Positions 23,536 to 32,623 of a stretch of 64,000 bases of DNA are shown piece after piece (position 1 is the stretch's first letter; the number at the start of each line of letters is the position of its first letter). The position numbers and the translations under genes were made by a program. The stretch is from positions 1 through 64,000 of the forward strand of contig CACWLC010000006.1 in NCBI GenBank assembly GCA_902761605.1, in the 5' to 3' direction. A model generated the notes under the pieces. It searched no databases. It was given only the letters and a program-made list of their open reading frames with translations, and was not told the DNA's origin. Source of the DNA: an uncultured Prevotellaceae bacterium (GTDB taxonomy: Bacteria; Bacteroidota; Bacteroidia; Bacteroidales; Bacteroidaceae).

Positions 23536-25503
23536 ATGAAAGCGCAATTTGTATTTGTATTATTGGTGTTATCTCTCTGTGCGAATGCTCAGAGCGATTA
23601 TATTTGGGAGAAGTATCTCAACGAGGTGATGAGTGCAGAGGATATGGAGTCTGCCGAGTGGGAGGATAGTTACGAGATGCTATGTGAACTGTCTCAGCAT
23701 CCTTTGGATTTGAATCATGCCACACGGGAAGATCTGGAACAGTTCCCTTTTCTCTCAGCTCAACAGGTGGAGGAGATAGTGGAGTATCTCTATCGTTATG
23801 GCTCGATGAAGTCGTTGGCGGAGTTGCTTATGATCCGTTCGCTGGATTATGATCGGAGGCGGTTGCTTAGTTGCTTTGTGTTTGTTCGCGGAGATATGCA
23901 AAATGCTGAAGATAGTGAAAAAGATTACTGGCATAGCGAGTTGATGACTACTGTGCGTGTGCCTTTCTATGAACGTAAGGGCGATAAGGCTGGTTATCTG
24001 GGATATCCCTATCGCCATTGGCTGAAATATCAGCTTACCTATGGTAATCGTCTGAAGGCTGGCATTGTGGGTGCTCAGGATGCAGGAGAGCCGTTTTTTG
24101 CCAATAAGAACCGCATGGGATATGATTTCTATTCCGTTTACCTACAACTAAAGCGACTCGGAAGGATAGAAAACCTCGTCTTTGGTAAGTATCGTGCATC
24201 AATGGGCATGGGATTAATCATAAATAATAGCTTTGCTCTTGGAAAACTATCGTCACTTCAGAATCTTGGACGCTCTACAACCACCCTCAGAGCTCATTCC
24301 TCTCGTTCTGCTGCTGATTATCTTAATGGGATAGGTACTACCGTCACAATCACCAAGGGCCTTTCTGCTACAGCCTTTTTCTCTTACCGTAATCAGGACG
24401 CTACTCTTAAGACTGACGGAACTGTGTCTTCCATAATCACCTCTGGCTATCATCGTACAGAAACGGAGATAGGGAAGAAGAATAACCTGAAGAACACCAC
24501 CTTTGGAGGAAGTGTAAGATATCAGGATCATGGTCTTCATGCGGCGCTGAATATCGTGGGGACTCATCTGAATAGAGAACTGCGGCCTAATACCAACTTC
24601 CCTTATCGTAAGTACTATCCCCAGGGCTATGATTTCCTTAACTTCAGCACCGACTATGGCTATGTGCATCCTCGTTTTTCTTTTAATGGCGAGACGGCTA
24701 TCAATAAAGACGGTGCATTGGCAACAATCAACAGCCTTAGCCTTAGACTTAATGGCGAATTAAACCTGATGGCACTTCACCGTTTCTACTCCTACCGTTA
24801 TACCTCCCTCTATTCGCGATGCTTTAGTGATGGTGGTAAGGTTCAGAATGAGAATGGCATATATCTTGGAGCAACGTGGCAACCCTCACCAAGATGGAAG
24901 CTATCTGCTTATACTGACTATGCCTATTTCCCTTATCTGCGATATCAGGTGTCGCAACCCTCTCATTCATGGGATAATCTCTTCCAGGCGACATATTCAA
25001 TGAAGAAATGGACATTCTCTGGACGATATCGCTTCCGAATCCGCCAGAAAGACAATGAGGATGACCTTATAAACCAAATGGAACATCGCGGACGAATTAC
25101 TGCTGATTATGAAGGAAAGATTGACAGTCGTACGCAAGTAGATTTCAATATCATAACCTCAACAGAGCATCATCGGGGATTTATGCTTAGTGAGACTTTA
25201 GGTTATTCATATAGATGGTTGCGACTTAATGCAGGAATAGGATATTTCCGTACAGATGACTATGCCAGTAGGATATATCTTTACGAGCAGGGACCGCTTT
25301 ATAGCTACAATTTCAGCCAGTACTATGGCAATGGCATCAGGTATTGGCTGATGTGCCGTGCCGGTATAGGAAAACGCCTTGCGCTTACCGCAAAAATAGG
25401 CACTATCAACTACTTCGACCGTTCTGTGATAGGCACAGGTTATCAACAGGTCAATGCCTCTTCGATGACAGACCTGGACCTTCAGCTCCGTTGGAAATTC
25501 TAA
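23536..25503 (+). CDS. exported helix-hairpin-helix protein with probable outer-membrane beta-barrel
   Basis: A 655-residue protein: signal peptide (1-18), two ComEA-like helix-hairpin-helix segments (HPLDLNHATREDLEQFPFLS; YGSMKSLAELLMI), then from about residue 130 alternating strands rich in aromatic residues (for example RMGYDFYSVYLQLKRLG), ending in ...LQLRWKF with a terminal Phe. This layout is a Bacteroidetes-specific family. The N-terminus could bind DNA or peptidoglycan-side partners; a DNA-uptake role is only a possibility. Confidence 0.8.
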   Translation: MKAQFVFVLLVLSLCANAQSDYIWEKYLNEVMSAEDMESAEWEDSYEMLCELSQHPLDLNHATREDLEQFPFLSAQQVEEIVEYLYRYGSMKSLAELLMIRSLDYDRRRLLSCFVFVRGDMQNAEDSEKDYWHSELMTTVRVPFYERKGDKAGYLGYPYRHWLKYQLTYGNRLKAGIVGAQDAGEPFFANKNRMGYDFYSVYLQLKRLGRIENLVFGKYRASMGMGLIINNSFALGKLSSLQNLGRSTTTLRAHSSRSAADYLNGIGTTVTITKGLSATAFFSYRNQDATLKTDGTVSSIITSGYHRTETEIGKKNNLKNTTFGGSVRYQDHGLHAALNIVGTHLNRELRPNTNFPYRKYYPQGYDFLNFSTDYGYVHPRFSFNGETAINKDGALATINSLSLRLNGELNLMALHRFYSYRYTSLYSRCFSDGGKVQNENGIYLGATWQPSPRWKLSAYTDYAYFPYLRYQVSQPSHSWDNLFQATYSMKKWTFSGRYRFRIRQKDNEDDLINQMEHRGRITADYEGKIDSRTQVDFNIITSTEHHRGFMLSETLGYSYRWLRLNAGIGYFRTDDYASRIYLYEQGPLYSYNFSQYYGNGIRYWLMCRAGIGKRLALTAKIGTINYFDRSVIGTGYQQVNASSMTDLDLQLRWKF

Positions 25504-26618
25504 ATGAGATTATTATACAAATCCACGACCTGCGAGGCGACATCACGCCCCTCAAAGCGACGTATATACTCCTGACTGAGCTCTATCCGCTGCTGACGAC
25601 CTTCGGCACCTTTGAGTGTCATCTTGATAGCATTTGCCATCGCCTCATCGTCATTCGGAGCAACATAGAGAGAGTCGGGCCCTCCTGCCTCCTCAAGACA
25701 GGAACCAGTACATGCAACTACTGGCAGGCCACTGCTTATTGCCTCTATGATGGGGATGCCAAAGCCTTCATATACAGAAGGATATACAAAACTCTCTGCT
25801 CCTGCATAAATAACCGGCAACTGATCATTGCTGACTCCATGAAGTATATGCACCCTGTGCTCCAGCTGATGGGTCCTTATATATTCAGACACCTTGTCGG
25901 TATACTTTGTGTGGCGTCCTACAATCACAAGATGCAAATCCTCAGGCAGATAGTGCATAGCTCGAACCGCCAACAGGACGTTTTTCCTTGCCTCGATAGA
26001 ACCCACGCTGAGGATATATCTTTTTGGCAGTGAAGGGTCCGCGGAGTCAGAAACAGGGCGCCTGAAACTCGGCGAATAACTCTGATATACAACAGATATC
26101 TCACTGTCTTCGATATCGCCAAACTCGATGATATCGCGCTTGGTACATTCGCTGATAGCTATGATATGATCTGCCTCCTTGATGGTCTGATAGAACTTCC
26201 AGGCATATATCTTTGTGTCAATCCAGTTGTAGAACTCAGGATGACGAAGGAAGATAAGGTCGTGGATGGTTACGATACTCTTCACACCGCTCTTGCTGAT
26301 GCCGAAAGGCAATTCTCCTGAGAGTCCGTGGAATATCTGAACTCCATCCCTTTTCAGGTCTTTTATCATTCCCTTTGTCCGCCAGAAGGCCTTCTCAAAA
26401 GGTATTCCGATGCACTTGGGGTAGCAAAACTCTACATTGTCCCTTATCACTATCTGGCCTCGCAGATCGTCGCGTCCCTTGTCTGGAACATAGAGTCGGA
26501 GGTTCAGGGTGTTGTTGGCAGAGAGGTCGTTGACAAGTGTCCTCCCGTAACTGCCCAGTCCTGTGCCGTTTCTTACGATACGTTTGGCGTCATAGCCTAT
26601 GGTGAGTGGTCTGTTCAT
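25500..26618 (-). CDS. glycosyltransferase, GT4-like
   Basis: A 372-residue GT-B glycosyltransferase. The C-terminal nucleotide-sugar site reads SVGSIEARKNVLLAVRAM and YPSVYEGFGIPIIEAISSGL, and the N-terminal half has the acceptor-binding Rossmann fold. It overlaps the upstream GtrA-like gene by four bases and converges with the barrel gene. Probably mannosyl or similar transfer in surface glycan assembly. Confidence 0.9.
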   Translation of the reverse strand: MNRPLTIGYDAKRIVRNGTGLGSYGRTLVNDLSANNTLNLRLYVPDKGRDDLRGQIVIRDNVEFCYPKCIGIPFEKAFWRTKGMIKDLKRDGVQIFHGLSGELPFGISKSGVKSIVTIHDLIFLRHPEFYNWIDTKIYAWKFYQTIKEADHIIAISECTKRDIIEFGDIEDSEISVVYQSYSPSFRRPVSDSADPSLPKRYILSVGSIEARKNVLLAVRAMHYLPEDLHLVIVGRHTKYTDKVSEYIRTHQLEHRVHILHGVSNDQLPVIYAGAESFVYPSVYEGFGIPIIEAISSGLPVVACTGSCLEEAGGPDSLYVAPNDDEAMANAIKMTLKGAEGRQQRIELSQEYIRRFEGRDVASQVVDLYNNLI

Positions 26619-26998
26619 GACTTCTTAAAATGCTTGAATACGAATCTTACGAGTACGAAGTTGGTTGGTACGGCAATGACAAGAACAGCTATAGGTGCCA
26701 ACTCCCTGCTAAGTCCTAACCAGAGGAAGAAGTTGAAGAGCACCATATGCAACAGGTAGTTCGTAAGATGTGCCGCTCCAAACCCTATTCCGTTTTTCGC
26801 TGATGCTTTTTCCTTGAAAGTGAAGTGTGCGGAGAGGTAGTAGTTCATCAGAAAGCTGAGAAGATATCCGATGGTATATGCCACATTGACATTTATCCAA
26901 TGCTGTAGAATCCAGTATATGGCATAGTGGACACCTGCTGCTAAGGTTCCAACGATACCAAAGCGTATTATCTCTCCGAATGTCTCTTTTTTGTTCAT
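26615..26998 (-). CDS. GtrA-family membrane protein
   Basis: A 127-residue protein with four transmembrane helices (FGIVGTLAAGVHYAIYWIL; YLLSFLMNYYLSAHFTFKEK), the GtrA signature. GtrA proteins help flip or handle undecaprenyl-phosphate-linked sugars. The start is ATG 26998; the 10-residue upstream extension overlaps promoter sequence. Coupled to the GT4 gene by ATGA. Confidence 0.88.
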   Translation of the reverse strand: MNKKETFGEIIRFGIVGTLAAGVHYAIYWILQHWINVNVAYTIGYLLSFLMNYYLSAHFTFKEKASAKNGIGFGAAHLTNYLLHMVLFNFFLWLGLSRELAPIAVLVIAVPTNFVLVRFVFKHFKKS

Positions 26999-27028
26999 AT
27001 TTTGAAAAAATATGGTGCAAAGATACAA

Positions 27029-27078
27029 ATAATTCTTAATTCTTAATTCTTAATTCTTAATTTATTTGTACCTTTGCA
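27029..27078 (+). promoter_or_regulatory. tandem spacer repeat and promoter of the glycan operon
   Basis: Four tandem TTCTTAAT units (27031-27062) are followed by TACCTTTG (27069-27076), which drives the rightward operon starting at 27096. The repeats lie between two divergent genes. Confidence 0.55.
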
Positions 27079-27095
27079 CCCAAATTATACATTAT

Positions 27096-28139
27096 ATGGA
27101 ACAGAAAATGAATTTCCTCGATAGAAACGAGTTTAATTTTGAACCAAGTCAGAAGGTCGTCGACGCTATTAAGAACTTTGATCCCAAGACCCTCTGCTTC
27201 TATACCCGAATTTACGATCAGGGTAAGAAAAGTGTTATTTCAGTACGTCTCAGTGAGATTTATGGTGTGCCTGAGGAACAGGTACTTCTCGCATATGGTG
27301 GTGAGGACATCCTGAAGAATGCCATCCACTATTATCTGATGAAGGGTGACAATAAGAAGATCCTTATCCCAGAGTTCTCATGGTGGTATTACAACAAGGT
27401 TGCCAGCGAGTGCTATGGTACTTTTGAGATGTACCCTCTCTATGAGAAGGATGACACCTTTGCATACGATGTTGACGAGGTAATCGAATACACCAACCGT
27501 ATCCATCCCCGTATGCTTCTTCTGGCATCGCCAAACAATCCTACTGGCAACAGCCTGACAAGCGAAGAGATAGGTCGTATCATGGAGAATATCCCTGATG
27601 ATACAATGGTACTCGTTGATGAGGCTTATGCCAGTTTTATCACCAGCGATACCGACTATATCGCTCCGTTGGTTAATAAGTATCGTAACCTGATTATCTC
27701 ACGTACACTGTCTAAGTTCTACGGACTTCCAGGTCTGCGTTGCGGATTCGGATTCATTGGTCAGGGTCATACCCATTTCATCAGCTATATCAACAAGTAC
27801 CTGGGTTATAACCGTTTCTCTGAGGCTGTGGCTCTTGCTGCCCTCGAGAGTGATGACCACTATCGTCGTGTAGCCGATGATATGGAGTGGGGCCGTCAGC
27901 TCTTCAAGAAGGAGCTTGGCGACAAGCCTGGATTCAAGGTGTATAAGTCTGTTGCTAACTTTATCCTCATCAAGTATCCTATTGAGATTAAGGAGGCTCT
28001 TCAGAAGGCACTTGCCGACCAGAACTACAAGATCAAGTTCATGAGTGATAAGGGTTTGGAGTCATGTCTGCGTATCACCCTTGGTCGCAAGGAACAGACA
28101 CAGACCGTAGTCGATACCATATTGAAGGTTCTGGGATGA
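27096..28139 (+). CDS. fold-type I PLP aminotransferase, HisC/CobD-like
   Basis: A 347-residue aminotransferase: ASPNNPTGN, VDEAYASF and the PLP lysine in SRTLSKFYGLPGLRCGFGF. It belongs to the histidinol-phosphate aminotransferase / threonine-phosphate decarboxylase group. Its stop overlaps a nucleotidyltransferase gene (ATGA), and no other histidine genes are present. The likely role is making an amino-alcohol phosphate or similar headgroup that the next enzyme activates. Histidine synthesis is the default alternative. Confidence 0.8.
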   Translation: MEQKMNFLDRNEFNFEPSQKVVDAIKNFDPKTLCFYTRIYDQGKKSVISVRLSEIYGVPEEQVLLAYGGEDILKNAIHYYLMKGDNKKILIPEFSWWYYNKVASECYGTFEMYPLYEKDDTFAYDVDEVIEYTNRIHPRMLLLASPNNPTGNSLTSEEIGRIMENIPDDTMVLVDEAYASFITSDTDYIAPLVNKYRNLIISRTLSKFYGLPGLRCGFGFIGQGHTHFISYINKYLGYNRFSEAVALAALESDDHYRRVADDMEWGRQLFKKELGDKPGFKVYKSVANFILIKYPIEIKEALQKALADQNYKIKFMSDKGLESCLRITLGRKEQTQTVVDTILKVLG

Positions 28140-28861
28140 TAGGAGTAATTCTTGCTGCCGGAATGGCCAAGAGGCTCCGTCCTCTTACAGACACCAAACC
28201 CAAGTGCCTGCTCGAGGTGGGAGGCAAGACTCTGCTCCAGCGCACTGTCGATGCTATGGCCTCTGCCGGCATCAGCGAGTTTCTCGTTGTTACAGGCTAT
28301 CGCGCCTCGATGATTCGCGATTTCCTAGGAAGTTATGGGAAGAATCCTAGGATATCCTATATCGATAATCCCGATTACGAGCATAATAACAATATCTTCT
28401 CCCTCTGGCTTGCCATGCAGGAACTCCATGGTCAGGAGGTGCTGCTTATGGATAGCGATATCCTCTGCGATCCTGAGGCTGTACGCCGTGTGGCCAGTCA
28501 GGAGTGTTCAGCCCTCGCCATGCAGCGTCATGAACTGGGAGAGGAGGAGATGAAGATTGTTGTAGATGCCGATTTCAATATCACTGAGATCAGCAAGACC
28601 TGTCGTATAGAGGATGCTGTAGGTGAGTCTGTGGGTATCGAGAAGATGACATCTGAATACACCGAGGCCATCTATCAGGAGCTGCGAAAGATGATTCTCG
28701 ACGAGAATCTTATCGATATCTTCTATGAACGGGCCTTCGAGCGCCTTATCCCTCAGGGGCATACCTTTAAGGTTGTTGATACTACCGACCTCTTCTCTTA
28801 CGAGCTCGACACACCTGAGGATTTCCAGAAAGCAACAGATTTAATGCCAGAGAATCTATGA
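28136..28861 (+). CDS. nucleotidyltransferase, LicC-like (phosphocholine cytidylyltransferase family)
   Basis: A 241-residue enzyme with the NTP site GVILAAGMAKRLRPLTDTKPK, metal site LLMDSDILC, and NNNIFSLWLA typical of LicC-like cytidylyltransferases. It would activate a phosphorylated small molecule as a CDP derivative. The gene is wedged by four-base overlaps between the aminotransferase and a GT2 gene, so the three products are made together. No choline kinase or transporter is in the window, so the substrate is probably the product of the aminotransferase. Confidence 0.83.
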   Translation: MIGVILAAGMAKRLRPLTDTKPKCLLEVGGKTLLQRTVDAMASAGISEFLVVTGYRASMIRDFLGSYGKNPRISYIDNPDYEHNNNIFSLWLAMQELHGQEVLLMDSDILCDPEAVRRVASQECSALAMQRHELGEEEMKIVVDADFNITEISKTCRIEDAVGESVGIEKMTSEYTEAIYQELRKMILDENLIDIFYERAFERLIPQGHTFKVVDTTDLFSYELDTPEDFQKATDLMPENL

Positions 28862-29799
28862 TCAGACTTGCAACTGTTTCCCCCTGCTATAACGAAGAAG
28901 AGGTGCTGCGTCACTCTGTGGAGCGCCTCACGGCTTTGTTTGAGCGGATGATGTCGGAAGGACTTATCTCAAAAGACAGTATGATGGTATTTGTCAATGA
29001 CGGTAGTCGTGACCGCACCTGGGAAATCATCAAGGAGCTCCATAAGGAGAACCAATATGTGAGAGGCATCAACCTGGCTCACAATGCTGGTCATCAGAAC
29101 GCTATCTTAGCCGGTATGATGACTGCCAGGGAGTGGGCGGATGCAGTTGTAACCCTCGATGCTGATCTTCAGGACGATATTGAGTGTATCCCCCAGATGG
29201 TGCGCCACTTTGAGGAGGGTAATGATATTGTTTATGGAGTGAAGGTATCGCGCGAGGCAGACCCCTTTATGAAGAAATTCACTGCCCAGGCTTTCTATAG
29301 GCTGCAGAACCAGATGGGTGTGGAGAGTGTGTATAATCATGCCGACTTCCGTCTGATGAGTCGTCGTGCCCTCGATATGCTTTCTGAGTATAAGGAGCAC
29401 AACCTATATCTTCGAGGTCTGATACCTCAGATAGGATTGCCTCATACTACAGTTAATGATGTCATTAGCGAGCGATATGCCGGCTCATCGAAATATACAT
29501 TTGGCAAGATGATGGGACTTGCACTCAACGGCATCACCGCTTTCAGCGTAAAACCTCTCTACGTAATATTCAACATCGGATTGCTATTTCTCATCATAGC
29601 TTTCATAATAGGCCTTTACGTCGCTTATTCTCTTATCGTCGGTACAGCTGTGCAAGGATGGGCATCACTGATTCTCTCCATTTGGTTAGTTGGAGGATTT
29701 GTGCTTACTTCTTTGGGTGTCATTGGTACCTATATTGGCAAGATATACACAGAGGTGAAGCAACGCCCATTATATCACATCCAGGAGATTTTAGATTGA
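28858..29799 (+). CDS. GT2 glycosyltransferase with two C-terminal membrane helices (GtrB/DPM1-like)
   Basis: A 313-residue GT-A enzyme: ATVSPCYNEEEVL, VFVNDGSRDRTWE, LDADLQDDIE (DxD-like), then two hydrophobic helices (about 235-260 and 270-300). This layout makes undecaprenyl-phosphate-linked monosaccharides on the inner face of the membrane. A GtrA-like flippase is encoded 2 kb away on the other strand. Confidence 0.9.
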   Translation: MIRLATVSPCYNEEEVLRHSVERLTALFERMMSEGLISKDSMMVFVNDGSRDRTWEIIKELHKENQYVRGINLAHNAGHQNAILAGMMTAREWADAVVTLDADLQDDIECIPQMVRHFEEGNDIVYGVKVSREADPFMKKFTAQAFYRLQNQMGVESVYNHADFRLMSRRALDMLSEYKEHNLYLRGLIPQIGLPHTTVNDVISERYAGSSKYTFGKMMGLALNGITAFSVKPLYVIFNIGLLFLIIAFIIGLYVAYSLIVGTAVQGWASLILSIWLVGGFVLTSLGVIGTYIGKIYTEVKQRPLYHIQEILD

Positions 29800-29803
29800 T
29801 GGG

Positions 29804-31714
29804 ATGAGGAGGATTTTAGACGCCCTGAAGTGGTTCTTTACCAACCCGACATGCGTGTTCTGCCTTGGATTGGCGGTGGTTCTTACAGCTACTACAATAG
29901 AGTTACTTCGAGGGCGCGCTACCAATTTCTACGATTACTATGATGCTACCAATATGTTCTGGGCTGGTATCAGTCCTTATAGTCTGGAGTTTATAGAGGC
30001 TCACAGCATCTGGTTTCTTTATACACCGGTATTTACCACCATTTATGCTCCAATATTCCTATTACCGGAGTGGCTGGGGCCATTTGTGTGGAACGGATTC
30101 AACTACTGCATGCTCTGTCTTGCTATCAAGACTCTTCCACAGCCTTTGGCTCCTTATAGGATGAAGATATTCCTCTTCTTGTTGTTGCTGATCCTGCAGA
30201 GTACATTCTGCTTTCAGTATAACATGGTGGTGTGTTATATCTTCCTCTTTGCCTTTACGCTCTTGGAAAACGGCAAACCCTTCTGGGCTACATTGCTGAT
30301 CATGATATCAGCTACAACGAAATACTATGGTGCAATCGAATTAGGCTTATTGTTATGCTATCCAAAGTTCTGGCGTAACATGGGCTATGCGCTTTTCTGG
30401 GGAGTAGTGCTTCTGCTGCTGCCAACCATCAATACGGCATTCGACAACGTGTTTGTGCTTTATAAGGATATGTGGGGTACCTATGAGTCGCATCGCGGTG
30501 CAGCTGATTACCCTGGGCTTTTTTATGCACCTGGCCTGAAGTCTCTGCTGTTGCCCAACCTCCGTATAGTACAGCTCTCTGTGCTTGTGTTGATAGGAGC
30601 TATGTTCTTCTGGCTCAACAAGCGCTGGAGTGATTTCCGTTTCAGAGTAGAGACTCTTGCTGTGATGATGGGATATATCATCTTGTTTAGCGACAGTCCT
30701 GAGACGCATACTTATATGATCGCACTCTCTGGATATATGATGGCTTTCTGGCTTCAGCCACAGCGTTCGAAATTTGATTGGATACTCTTCTGGTTGCTCT
30801 TCATCAACTTCTGTATCCTTCCTGTAGATGCACTCTGTCCTACACCTGTATATAGATTCTTTCACAATAATTTCTGGCTTGATGTTTATTGCATGACAAT
30901 AGCCTGGATACGTGTGATATGGTGGGCTGTAAAACCAAACCGCATACCGTTCCCTGCTATATCGCGAAGTGCAATTATTATCACTCTGTTGTTGTGTGCT
31001 GTTGGCTTACATGCTCAGGACCGTCATTATCGTATAAATGGTGTAAGATTTACTATGAAGTATGTCGAGGGAGGCACATTTATGATGGGAGCCTCTGACA
31101 ATGACTCGATTGCAGATTCTGACGAGAAACCGGCTCATAAGGTGACTGTTGGCGATTTCTATATTGGCGAGACAGAGGTTACTCAGGAACTGTGGAAGGC
31201 TGTAATGGGCAAGAATCCTGCAAAAATCAAGGGCGAGAACTGGCCAATAGAGAATGTATCTTATAAGAAATGCCTGGAGTTTGTAGAGAAGTTGAGTGAG
31301 ATGACAGGTCGTCATTTCCGCCTGCCAACTGAGGCAGAATGGGAGTATGCAGCCAGAGGAGGGAAATATTCGAAAGGTTACCTCTATGCTGGGGCTAATG
31401 ATGTCGAGAAGGTGGCCTGGTTGCATAACGACACTCTTTGGGCTCGACACATGCCTGTGGCATCTAAGCAGCCAAACGAGCTTGGAATATATGATATGAG
31501 TGGAGGTGTATGGGAGTGGTGTGATACTCCCTATGAGCCTTACTCTGGTGATAAAGGAACGTTTTTCACACGACTCATCCGTAGTCGGTTCAAGGTTGTA
31601 CGGGGAAGTGGTTTCAGAGGCTATGCCAAATATGCAAGGGTGTCAAATCGCTATTGTAATGCTGTATGGCGCAATGACCATACAATAGGTTTGCGTATTG
31701 CAATGCAGTTATAA
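29804..31714 (+). CDS. fusion of GT87-like membrane glycosyltransferase and SUMF1-like domain
   Basis: A 636-residue protein. Residues 1-400 hold about ten transmembrane helices like GT87/DUF2029 polyprenol-dependent mannosyltransferases (Asp in NFYDYYDATN region). Residues 395-410 (ITLLLCAVGLHAQ) look like a signal peptide, and 420-636 form a formylglycine-generating-enzyme-like (SUMF1) domain: FTMKYVEGGTFMMGASDNDS, FYIGETEVTQELW, RLPTEAEWEYAARGG, DMSGGVWEWC. The catalytic Cys pair of true FGE is not evident, so it is probably a binding domain. The frame is continuous with no internal ATG at the junction, so it is a single polypeptide with the SUMF1 part in the periplasm. Confidence 0.85.
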   Translation: MRRILDALKWFFTNPTCVFCLGLAVVLTATTIELLRGRATNFYDYYDATNMFWAGISPYSLEFIEAHSIWFLYTPVFTTIYAPIFLLPEWLGPFVWNGFNYCMLCLAIKTLPQPLAPYRMKIFLFLLLLILQSTFCFQYNMVVCYIFLFAFTLLENGKPFWATLLIMISATTKYYGAIELGLLLCYPKFWRNMGYALFWGVVLLLLPTINTAFDNVFVLYKDMWGTYESHRGAADYPGLFYAPGLKSLLLPNLRIVQLSVLVLIGAMFFWLNKRWSDFRFRVETLAVMMGYIILFSDSPETHTYMIALSGYMMAFWLQPQRSKFDWILFWLLFINFCILPVDALCPTPVYRFFHNNFWLDVYCMTIAWIRVIWWAVKPNRIPFPAISRSAIIITLLLCAVGLHAQDRHYRINGVRFTMKYVEGGTFMMGASDNDSIADSDEKPAHKVTVGDFYIGETEVTQELWKAVMGKNPAKIKGENWPIENVSYKKCLEFVEKLSEMTGRHFRLPTEAEWEYAARGGKYSKGYLYAGANDVEKVAWLHNDTLWARHMPVASKQPNELGIYDMSGGVWEWCDTPYEPYSGDKGTFFTRLIRSRFKVVRGSGFRGYAKYARVSNRYCNAVWRNDHTIGLRIAMQL

Positions 31715-31738
31715 AGGAGTTATCATCATTAAATAAAT

Positions 31739-32623
31739 ATGAAGGATCATCAGCTGTTTTCAATTTTAATTCCATCTTGGAATAATCTCGAATTCCTTAA
31801 ACTATGCGTTTCAAGTATTCGAAAGAACTCTAAGTTCAATCACGAGATTCTGATACATGTGAATGATGGAAGTGATGGCACATTGGAGTGGGTAAAGTCT
31901 GAAGGGCTGAAATATACTCATTCTGCAGAAAATGTTGGCGTTTGTTTTGCTTTAAACGGGTTGCGCCCTTTGGCAACGACAGATTATATCCTTTTTATGA
32001 ATGATGATATGTATGTTTGTCCGGGGTGGGATGAAGCTTTATTCGATGAGATAAAAAACATTGGGCATAAGATGTTTTTTCTCTCTTCTACATTGATTCA
32101 GCCACGTCCTTTCTTCTGTAAGAGTGTGATAGCTCCTGCAGATTTCGGACAGTCGGTAGAGTCTTTTGATGAGGAGAGGCTGCTGCGTGAATATAAGTCT
32201 CTGCAGCATTATGACTGGAAAGGATCTACATGGCCTCCAAATGTCGTTCATCGTGATGTATGGGATCTTGTCGGAGGTTACTCTATTGAGTATTCTCCAG
32301 GGATGTATAGTGACCCGGATTTCTCTGCGAAGCTATGGAAGGCGGGAGTACGTCTGTTTAAAGGTGTGGACAGGAGTCGTGTTTATCATTTTGAGGCTCG
32401 TTCTACGCATCGTGTCGTTAAGAATGATGGTAGTACTCAGTTCCTCAGGAAATGGGGAATTACGTCGGGTTCATTCATTCGCGACATTCTTCAGCGTGGC
32501 GAACCATGGGATTCCGACAGAGATATGAGTGACAAACTGAAAAAAGACCTTCTCAGAAGTAAACTGAAGAAGGCCTTGACAATATTCCGTGATGTTAGGA
32601 TTAAGAACATTTGGGAAGACTAA
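31739..32623 (+). CDS. GT2 glycosyltransferase
   Basis: A 294-residue GT-A enzyme: FSILIPSWNNLEFLKLCVSS, VNDGSDGTLEWV, FMNDDMYVCPGWDEAL. It lacks membrane helices. A good Shine-Dalgarno-like AAAGGAG lies upstream (31714-31720), rare in this phylum, but 18 bases from the ATG. It converges with the next gene, overlapping by 23 bases. Confidence 0.88.
   Translation: MKDHQLFSILIPSWNNLEFLKLCVSSIRKNSKFNHEILIHVNDGSDGTLEWVKSEGLKYTHSAENVGVCFALNGLRPLATTDYILFMNDDMYVCPGWDEALFDEIKNIGHKMFFLSSTLIQPRPFFCKSVIAPADFGQSVESFDEERLLREYKSLQHYDWKGSTWPPNVVHRDVWDLVGGYSIEYSPGMYSDPDFSAKLWKAGVRLFKGVDRSRVYHFEARSTHRVVKNDGSTQFLRKWGITSGSFIRDILQRGEPWDSDRDMSDKLKKDLLRSKLKKALTIFRDVRIKNIWED

Noticed and set aside
27029-27062. CRISPR-like or attachment repeat
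   Set aside because: Simple AT-rich tandem repeat with no spacers or integrase.
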